11,077 bases of DNA from Granulicella sp. (GTDB lineage: Bacteria > Acidobacteriota > Terriglobia > Terriglobales > Acidobacteriaceae), in contig PKWK01000104.1 in assembly GCA_003133205.1 (NCBI GenBank), positions 1 through 11,077 on the forward strand, in the 5' to 3' direction. Made by a program: the position numbers and the translations under genes. Positions 1-5,776 of this stretch are shown here, piece by piece (positions within the stretch are counted from its first letter, which is position 1; every line of letters starts with the position of its first letter). The notes under the pieces are model-generated. The model searched no databases. It saw only the letters and a program-made list of their open reading frames with translations, and was not told the origin of the DNA.

Positions 1-3000
1 CGAAGTCCTTCAGAATCGATGCGTTGAGAATGTTGGTTCCATCCTGACGACCGTAGAATAGAGGGAATGTTCGGTAGTTGTATGCGTTGGGCTGAAGGGC
101 CGTTGACGCAAAGAGCGTCTTATCGACCGCCCCGTTGATGAAATCGCGGGGCCGGATCTTCAGAGCGGGATTGTAGGAGGTTCCGTTGGCGAAGTAGGGC
201 TGACCCGCGCCTCCAGGGCCGCCCCATTGCAGCGCCGCGCCGGAGAGGTAGGTGTAGATGGTGTTGACGGTAAATCCACCGATGATCTCGTTGACAACAT
301 TGTTTGACTGGCCGAACAGGGACTTACCGGTTCCAAAGGGGAGCCGATAGCTGCCGGCAAGCGACACGTGAGAGGGGAAATCGGAGGCATTTTCGCCGTA
401 GAAGAGTTGCCCTCCGTTGTTGAGTTGGGAGGTGGTGAGGTTATGCGACCACTGGTAGTTGAAGTTCACCGTGAGGCCTTGCGACATGCGCTTCTGGACG
501 CGAATGGCCAATTCATGGAAGAGAGCCCCGGCGCCCGGGACTAACTGTTGGCTGACGCTGCTGTATTGAGGAAGCGTCTGGAGGAGAGCGAACTGCGAGA
601 TGGAAGTTGCAGTTGCCAGGGTTCCGGTCTCACCGGAAAGGCCCTTGAAGGGGTTGGTTGCGTTGCTGGTGAGGGCTCCCTGCGTCGTTGAATCAAGGTA
701 GGGAAGATGGCTGAGAAACGGCAACTGCCCATTCGCGCTGAGCAGGTTGGTGTAGGTGCTGTTGACCGCATGGGCGCCGATATACCCCATTTGCACCAGC
801 GTGTTCGGGGAAAGCTGATATTGAATATCCATATTCCAACGCTGGACGTAGGTCCCTTTCACATTCGGGGCGCGAATGCTGATGGACTGGCCGAGGAAGG
901 TGTTCGCGCCAAGGCTCGATCCGGTGGGGGACACGATGGGGTTGGACGTGGGGAATGGATTGCTTAGCGTGGCAGCACTCGTGACGTAGTTATCGTTCGT
1001 CGGGACGTAGGCCATGGTCAACGAGAAGCCGTAGTTCTGGGGGGTGTAGTAGTCGTTGAACGGGCTATATAGAAGGGCGTAGCCGAGGTGCGCCACCAAT
1101 TTCTGGTTGAAGATCGGCGGAGCATAGGACAATCCAATGCGTGGACTGATGTACATCTTAGGCGTGAAGTACTCGACGCGCCGTCCGTTGGTTCCGGCGA
1201 AGACGAGGCCGCCATTTGCGTTGAAGGATGCAGCCGGCAGCAAGGAGATGGGGTGCGCTGCATAGGCTGTCGCGGCGGGGGCAGCGACGGAATTCGTCGC
1301 CGTCGGGTCAAACCACGAGGCCCGGTTGTTGGACTCGTTGATCGAGCTCTCGCTTTCGAACCGAATACCAGCATTGACGGTCAGAGACGAGTTGATTCTC
1401 CAGTCATCCTGCAGGAAGCCGGCGAAGTAGAAGCTGTTGTAGGTCGCTTTGGGATTGATGTTGAAGGACCCGGAGGTCGGCAGGCCTAACAGGAATGAGG
1501 CGTACGCGCCGCCGAACGTGGGAGTTGCGAAGCCGGTGCCGTGACTGAGGAAGGTATTTCCAAAGGCAAAGCTGCCCGAAGTTGCGCCGCTGGTGATGTT
1601 TGCGCCGTTGACGATGACGTTCGAAGAGTTGCCAACGTTCATGACGTTGCTCTTGTTCTGCCGGAAGTCGATGCCAGCTTTGAACGTGTGACTGCCGCGG
1701 GCCGCTGTGAGGGCGGAGAACATGGAGATGGTGTCGAAGGCCGTATTCGCTCCTGGATTGGCGCTGAGGCCCTGGAGGGACGACGAGTCAGAAAAGGAGA
1801 CTACAGGGATGGATGTGGGCGAGCCCGCTTGATCCAGATACCCGGGGAATCCGAGTGTCGTTGCGTCGAATCCATTGTTCAGGAGGGTGCTGTTCACGTA
1901 GGTGCGGGTGAGCCCTACGCGGGTGTCCGAGGTGTATGCGGGGGAGAAGATGTGAACGAAGTCCAGCACGCCTCCCTGATGCACGGTGTAGGTGTTGGAG
2001 CCGCTGGAGATGTTGGGGAACACTCTGCCGCTGAGGCTTGTCCACTCGCTGCGATGGGTCTCGAAGAAGAACCGATTGCTGGCGTTGATGGTGTAGTCGA
2101 GCCGTCCCTGATGCGAGTTGTACTTGTTGGTTGTGGGAAGATTCGCGGCGTAGTTTGCTGTTCCGTCAGCGTTGCCCGGGACGTTTGGCTGCGGGAAAAA
2201 CTGCAGGTATGCCTTGGCTACCGGGTTAAGGGTAAGGCCGGCATTGGACAGGATATTTCCGGGAATAGCGGCTCGAACCACGCCTCCGGAGCCGTTCGAG
2301 GCGGCGGTAAGTGGGTTATAGAGCTGGTAGTTGCTGCTGATTGCCAGCAGGGCGGAGAAGTCGCCCGAGCGCTCTGCCATGGTGGGGACGGTGGTAGTGG
2401 TGGGGTTCGGCTGAGACCCGCGGAAGCCCTCGTACGCGTAAAAGAAGAACAGCTTGTCGCGACCGTTGACTACCTTTGGAATCCAGACCGGGCCGCCGAT
2501 CGTGCCGCCGTACTGATTCTGGCGGGTTGCGAACTGCTTGGTCGCGGGCTGGAACCAGCGCACGGGGGCGTTGATGGCGGAAAACTCATTGAATTCCGAC
2601 AGTGTTCCGTGGAAGCGGTTGCCTCCGGATTTAGTGATCAGGTTGATGGTGCCGTTGGAAGTGTCGCCGTAGCTGGCGTCCGCCTGGAAGACGTCAACGC
2701 GAATCTCGGCGACCGCATCCTGCAACGGGCTGAAGCCCGGCAGACGGCTTGAATTCTGCATGTCGGGAATGCCATTCATCAGGTATTCGTTCGACTGGGA
2801 GGCGCCGCCGCCGACGGAAAAGTCGCTGGCCGCGGAGTTGTCGAAAGGACGAGCCTGGACGACGGAGTTCTTCTGCTTCGGCACGACAGCGTATTCGGTC
2901 TTTGCCAAAGCCATAGGCGACCGGCCGTTGTCGGGCATGTTCTCGATCTCTTCCGGAGTCAGCACCTGGCCGGAGGTGGAGGATTGCGTCTGAATCAGGG

Positions 3001-3373
3001 ATGCATCCGCCGAGACCGTGACCTGAACCGACTGCGCGCCAACTTTGAGTGGGATGTCAATCGCGATGCGATCGCCAGCCTGCAGGGTCACGTCGTTTCG
3101 CGTGTAGGTGCTGAACCCACTGGCAACGGCGGAGACGGAATACTTACCCGGCAGCAGGAAAGGCGCAGTGTACAGACCGTCGCCATTGGACGTCGTCGGC
3201 GTCTTTACGCCGGTTTCCTGATTGGTAATGGTGATCTGAGCGTTGGGCACGACCGCACCCGTCGTATCTGTAACCCGGCCTGTGATGGTGGCGCGGAACT
3301 CCTGGCCTAACGCGGTTCCAACGAGTCCGACTGCGCTGCATGCAAGGATGAAAAACAGTGTCAAACGCTTCAC
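1..3373 (-). CDS. Oar-like TonB-dependent outer-membrane receptor with carboxypeptidase-regulatory-like N-terminal domain (3' end outside window)
   Basis: This frame is open from GTG 3373-3371 to the left edge, giving 1,124 codons with the C-terminus missing. Residues 1-24 are a Sec signal peptide (KRLT, then a hydrophobic stretch, with likely cleavage after ALG). Residues about 28-110 form a carboxypeptidase-regulatory-like beta sandwich (TGRVTDTTGAVVPNAQITIT, LLPGKYSVSAVASGF). Residues about 125-255 are plug-like (NEYLMNGIPD, AVAEIRVDVFQADASYGD, INLITKSGGNRFHG). The rest is beta barrel, with the typical Oar-type strands KLFFFYAYEGFRG and FLQDDWRINSSLTVNAGIRF. FYGRQDGTNILNASILKDF, at the very edge, resembles the last part of such receptors, so perhaps 50-100 residues are lost. 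Family knowledge: these proteins import large substrates across the outer membrane using TonB energy, and many sit beside carbohydrate enzymes. The cargo cannot be read from sequence. An in-frame TGA eight codons before the GTG rules out a longer start. The gene is divergent from the AraC-type regulator, which probably controls it. Confidence 0.93.
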   Translation of the reverse strand, partial: MKRLTLFFILACSAVGLVGTALGQEFRATITGRVTDTTGAVVPNAQITITNQETGVKTPTTSNGDGLYTAPFLLPGKYSVSAVASGFSTYTRNDVTLQAGDRIAIDIPLKVGAQSVQVTVSADASLIQTQSSTSGQVLTPEEIENMPDNGRSPMALAKTEYAVVPKQKNSVVQARPFDNSAASDFSVGGGASQSNEYLMNGIPDMQNSSRLPGFSPLQDAVAEIRVDVFQADASYGDTSNGTINLITKSGGNRFHGTLSEFNEFSAINAPVRWFQPATKQFATRQNQYGGTIGGPVWIPKVVNGRDKLFFFYAYEGFRGSQPNPTTTTVPTMAERSGDFSALLAISSNYQLYNPLTAASNGSGGVVRAAIPGNILSNAGLTLNPVAKAYLQFFPQPNVPGNADGTANYAANLPTTNKYNSHQGRLDYTINASNRFFFETHRSEWTSLSGRVFPNISSGSNTYTVHQGGVLDFVHIFSPAYTSDTRVGLTRTYVNSTLLNNGFDATTLGFPGYLDQAGSPTSIPVVSFSDSSSLQGLSANPGANTAFDTISMFSALTAARGSHTFKAGIDFRQNKSNVMNVGNSSNVIVNGANITSGATSGSFAFGNTFLSHGTGFATPTFGGAYASFLLGLPTSGSFNINPKATYNSFYFAGFLQDDWRINSSLTVNAGIRFESESSINESNNRASWFDPTATNSVAAPAATAYAAHPISLLPAASFNANGGLVFAGTNGRRVEYFTPKMYISPRIGLSYAPPIFNQKLVAHLGYALLYSPFNDYYTPQNYGFSLTMAYVPTNDNYVTSAATLSNPFPTSNPIVSPTGSSLGANTFLGQSISIRAPNVKGTYVQRWNMDIQYQLSPNTLVQMGYIGAHAVNSTYTNLLSANGQLPFLSHLPYLDSTTQGALTSNATNPFKGLSGETGTLATATSISQFALLQTLPQYSSVSQQLVPGAGALFHELAIRVQKRMSQGLTVNFNYQWSHNLTTSQLNNGGQLFYGENASDFPSHVSLAGSYRLPFGTGKSLFGQSNNVVNEIIGGFTVNTIYTYLSGAALQWGGPGGAGQPYFANGTSYNPALKIRPRDFINGAVDKTLFASTALQPNAYNYRTFPLFYGRQDGTNILNASILKDF

Positions 3374-3539
3374 ATTGCCTCCAGAATGCCCTCCGATTCA
3401 CGATTCCCTAACGCGGTGGCCGCAGGGTACCGTTCGGGGGACTGAGACGATCTTTAGTCTTGGGGCGAATAGTACGAGTACGACACAACAACGGGCTTCT
3501 CATTTTGTTCGCGACTTGTTATCGTTTTTTGTCGACGAT
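3374..3539. promoter_or_regulatory. Divergent control region between the receptor and the AraC-type regulator
   Basis: This 166-bp gap separates two genes transcribed away from each other, so it must hold promoters for both. It contains a tandem GTACGA repeat (3472-3477, 3478-3483), AACAA at 3487-3491, TTGTT at 3505-3509 and again at 3516-3520 (11-bp period), and TTTTTTGTCGAC with a palindromic GTCGAC at 3525-3536. A short imperfect hairpin, GACTGA/TTAGTC, spans 3430-3449. An AT-rich, helically phased repeat cluster in a GC-rich genome is what an AraC-family operator could look like. No good -35/-10 pair could be placed on either strand, so exact promoters are not claimed. Confidence 0.5.
3378..3382 (-). 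promoter_or_regulatory. Ribosome binding site of the receptor gene, supporting the GTG start
   Basis: On the minus strand GGAGG precedes GTG 3373-3371 with four bases between (CAAT). The spacing is short but the match to the anti-Shine-Dalgarno is strong. The overlapping ATG one base upstream runs straight into TGA (ATGTGA), so the GTG is the only usable start behind this site. Confidence 0.7.
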
Positions 3540-4367
3540 ATGCGTGAGAATCTCCATCTTCCGGCTGCACTGAATGGGAAGGCGTGGCTGTATCACGCGC
3601 CCACGACCTCGAATACGAAACACCATCACGCCGAGCTGGAGCTGAACCTGGTCACACGCGGTTCGGGGACCTACCTCCTAGCCAATCGGAAATGCCTGAT
3701 CAGGCCCGGCGATCTGCTTTGGCTGTTCCCTGCCCAGGAGCATCTGCTGGTCGACTACACCGAAGATTTTGAGATGTGGATTGCGGTGTTCCGGCACAAA
3801 CTCGTGAAGCGCGCAGCCATCGATCCGTCAGAGAGCATTTTGCTGGAGGATGACCCTGCAGACATATGCTGCCGGCGGCTGGCTCAGCCGGATCTTGGAC
3901 GCCTGGAAGGCTTATTCGCCGAACTCGCTGCGTCATCAGAGGACCACCCCAGCATTCTCAACGCCGGACTGAGTTATGCCCTGCTGCAGGCATGGCGAAG
4001 CTTCGATCGCGCGGCGGATGTTGCCGTGTGCGATGTCCACCCGGCGGTCGAACGTGCGGCGCGTCTTATCCGAAGCGGCTCAACCGAACTCAGTTTGGAT
4101 GAGCTGGCGCATCAGTCCGGTCTTAGCGCACCACGTCTGAGCCGACTCTTCAAAGAGCAGATTGGGCTAGCCATGGTGAGCTTTCGCAACCGTTTGCGGG
4201 TCCAGCGTTATCTGGAAATCTATGGAACCGGCCAGCGCAAGACCATGCTCGACGCGGCGCTCGAGGCCGGCTTTGGCAGCTACCCACAGTTTCATCGAGT
4301 TTTCAAAAGCGAACTCGGTTGCTCCCCCGCGAGTTACCGGTACGAAAGGCCATTCAAGCCTGCTTGA
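3540..4367 (+). CDS. AraC/XylS-family transcriptional regulator with cupin-like sensor domain
   Basis: The 275-residue protein has the usual AraC two-domain layout. Residues about 22-75 form a cupin-like ligand-binding domain (KHHHAELELNLVTRGSGTYL, then RPGDLLWLFPAQEHLLVDY). Residues about 168-270 are the DNA-binding domain with two helix-turn-helix units: the first at LSLDELAHQSGLSAPRLSRL (184-203), the second from TMLDAALEAGFGSYPQFHRV (235-254) followed by the conserved LGCSPASYR end. AraC proteins with an arabinose-type cupin usually sense sugars and switch from looping to activation. The likely targets here are the divergent receptor gene and the downstream enzyme genes (inference). The frame stays open upstream to 3243, but that part overlaps the receptor gene antisense and looks non-protein-like. 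ATG 3540 gives the normal family length, although no clear ribosome binding site precedes it. An in-frame TTG at 3516 is a weaker alternative. Confidence 0.9.
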   Translation: MRENLHLPAALNGKAWLYHAPTTSNTKHHHAELELNLVTRGSGTYLLANRKCLIRPGDLLWLFPAQEHLLVDYTEDFEMWIAVFRHKLVKRAAIDPSESILLEDDPADICCRRLAQPDLGRLEGLFAELAASSEDHPSILNAGLSYALLQAWRSFDRAADVAVCDVHPAVERAARLIRSGSTELSLDELAHQSGLSAPRLSRLFKEQIGLAMVSFRNRLRVQRYLEIYGTGQRKTMLDAALEAGFGSYPQFHRVFKSELGCSPASYRYERPFKPA

Positions 4368-4461
4368 GCACGTGGGGCCCGACATGCGCGCCGCTTGTCA
4401 GTGAGCGTGCGTGACTTATGCAGCTTCCGCTTTCCGGGTGAAAGATGGCCTCTGCGTGGGC

Positions 4462-4467
4462 TATACT
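4462..4467 (+). promoter_or_regulatory. Candidate -10 box for the esterase-GH2-GH95-like gene group
   Basis: TATACT matches five of six bases of the sigma-70 -10 consensus and lies about 50 bases before the GTG start at 4519, in the 151-bp gap after the regulator. The corresponding -35 position (TGAAAG at 4439-4444, 17-bp spacing) is poor, as expected for a promoter that depends on an activator such as the AraC-type protein upstream. It could also be chance. Confidence 0.35.
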
Positions 4468-4518
4468 TGCGGCGCGTTGAGAGCAGCAAACCACGGCCGC
4501 GAGAGGACGGGACCTGCA

Positions 4519-5700
4519 GTGCGATTGGCGTTTAGTCTCGCTTTCGTGATCGCGGCCACCGCCGGGGCGTCTCCGCGCCTGATTGCCCAGCAGCCGATCA
4601 CGATTCCCAACTCGGAGATCCACGATCTCCACTCCAAGGTGAACGACAGCGACTACAAGTTGTTCATCATCCTGCCCAAGAGTTATTCCACAAACACCGG
4701 CAAGCATTTCCCTGTTTTTTACCTGCTGGATGGAAACGACACGGCAACGATTGCATGGCTTACGCGCTCGCGACAGCACTCCGACGCGAGCGATCTGATC
4801 TTCGTCGGCATTGGCTATCCTGAGCCACTTGCCGGGCCGCCCATTCCGCTACCCGGAAAATCTGCGGTTCCGGCAGCCCAGCGTTCCGCCGATTATGCGA
4901 CCTACAATACCACCGAGCCGTGGAGCCCGCCAAAGGACAAAGGCGCTGGAGTATTCCTTCAGGTCATCCAGAAAGAGATCATTCCCTACATGGATGGGCA
5001 TTATCGTACCGATCCGGCGATACGCGGACTTGGAGGGCACTCGCTTGGGGGCCTGTTCGCCACCTACGCCGTCTTTCACGCCTCGGATACCTTCAACAGG
5101 TTCTGGATCGGCAGCCCGAGTCTTCTGTGGGACCACTCTGTACTGTTCGGGGAAGAGGCCGAATTCGCCGCGACCCACCATGACCTGAACGCCCGGATTA
5201 TTGCGGATGTTGGCGGGCAGGAGAGCAAGACCTTCAACCGGGATACTCTCTTCGCGATGGGCAACAAGGTCAAATCCCATGGATATCCCCATCTGGTCTG
5301 GAAGACGATCGTGCTGCCCAACGAAGACCATGGCACCCTTCCGCTCGCGGGCATGCCGCAAGTGATCGACTTTCTGTTTGGACCACCAACCGTGGAACTC
5401 GCCCCGCAGGAGCGGGCCGCCATCGTGGGCGACTGGCGCCTACCCGGCGGAGGAATCGTACACATGGCCTACGAGGAGGGCCTTCTCTTCGCAACCGGTC
5501 TGCCTTTTCTGAGCAACACGGACCCCAGGAAAGAGCAGCTGATTACGCCTTTGGGAGGCGGAGCCTTCCTACTGCGCACTATGCTAGACATCGATCTTGG
5601 AACTGATGTCGCTGGAGGGGCGCAACTCACGATCCACAAGATGCGCTCCGACGACAAAACTACGGCGACCAAAGTTGTTGCCGCCCACTCCGCACCCTGA
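4519..5700 (+). CDS. Secreted alpha/beta-hydrolase, esterase D/Fes (CE1-like) family, with small C-terminal domain
   Basis: The protein is 393 residues long from GTG 4519, which directly opens a Sec signal peptide (VRLAFSLAFVIAATAGASPR, ending LIAQQ). An ATG at 4411 would bury that signal behind 36 residues, so the GTG is preferred; GAGAGGA at 4501-4507 is a plausible ribosome site. The core, residues about 30-290, is an esterase-family alpha/beta hydrolase: LFIILPKSY, HFPVFYLLDG, then the nucleophile elbow GHSLGG (Ser175), and NEDHG with the probable catalytic His271. E235 in VGGQESK is a candidate acid. Family members hydrolyse carboxylic esters: S-formylglutathione, enterobactin, or acetyl, feruloyl and methyl groups on plant polysaccharides. 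Beside glycosidases, a glycan de-esterifying role in the periplasm or outside the cell is the most likely (inference). Residues about 295-375 form an extra beta-rich tail (AIVGDWRLPGGGIVHMAYEE, FLLRTMLDIDLG) that resembles the small domain found after some serine hydrolases. The GH2 gene follows after 76 bases, probably in the same transcript. Confidence 0.87.
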   Translation: MRLAFSLAFVIAATAGASPRLIAQQPITIPNSEIHDLHSKVNDSDYKLFIILPKSYSTNTGKHFPVFYLLDGNDTATIAWLTRSRQHSDASDLIFVGIGYPEPLAGPPIPLPGKSAVPAAQRSADYATYNTTEPWSPPKDKGAGVFLQVIQKEIIPYMDGHYRTDPAIRGLGGHSLGGLFATYAVFHASDTFNRFWIGSPSLLWDHSVLFGEEAEFAATHHDLNARIIADVGGQESKTFNRDTLFAMGNKVKSHGYPHLVWKTIVLPNEDHGTLPLAGMPQVIDFLFGPPTVELAPQERAAIVGDWRLPGGGIVHMAYEEGLLFATGLPFLSNTDPRKEQLITPLGGGAFLLRTMLDIDLGTDVAGGAQLTIHKMRSDDKTTATKVVAAHSAP

Positions 5701-5762
5701 CTGTCCGGCCGACCAGAGCAACCCAGGATGGATGGCTGTGGCGATAGGGTCCTGGACTTAAC

Positions 5763-5770
5763 GAGAAAGG
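5763..5770 (+). promoter_or_regulatory. Ribosome binding site of the GH2 gene
   Basis: GAGAAAGG ends six bases before ATG 5777. It is an imperfect but well-placed purine-rich site. It supports this ATG, which opens a signal peptide. Confidence 0.6.
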
Positions 5771-5776
5771 TATTTC

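Noticed and set aside
1541..2752. A 403-codon plus-strand open frame
   Set aside because: It lies antisense inside the receptor gene, whose frame reads as a clear Oar-like beta barrel. The plus-strand product has low-complexity Gly/Val/Arg composition and no recognisable domain, and is a high-GC shadow frame.
3338..3373. Possible lipobox (ILAC) in the receptor signal peptide
   Set aside because: The order of residues does not fit the L-[ASTVI]-[GAS]-C rule well, and a good signal peptidase I site (ALG before Q24) follows.
3243..3539. N-terminal extension of the AraC-type regulator frame
   Set aside because: It overlaps the receptor start region antisense and the control region, lacks domain-like sequence and would make the regulator about 100 residues longer than usual.
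3374..3539. Sigma-70 promoter for the receptor gene (TACTAT with an upstream TTGTTG on the minus strand)
   Set aside because: The two hexamers are only 11 bases apart, and no other pair with 15-19 bp spacing was found.
5723..5755. Inverted repeat CCAGGA/TCCTGG between the esterase and GH2 genes
   Set aside because: A 6-bp stem with a 21-base loop and no T-run is too weak to call a terminator. The short 76-bp gap rather suggests cotranscription.
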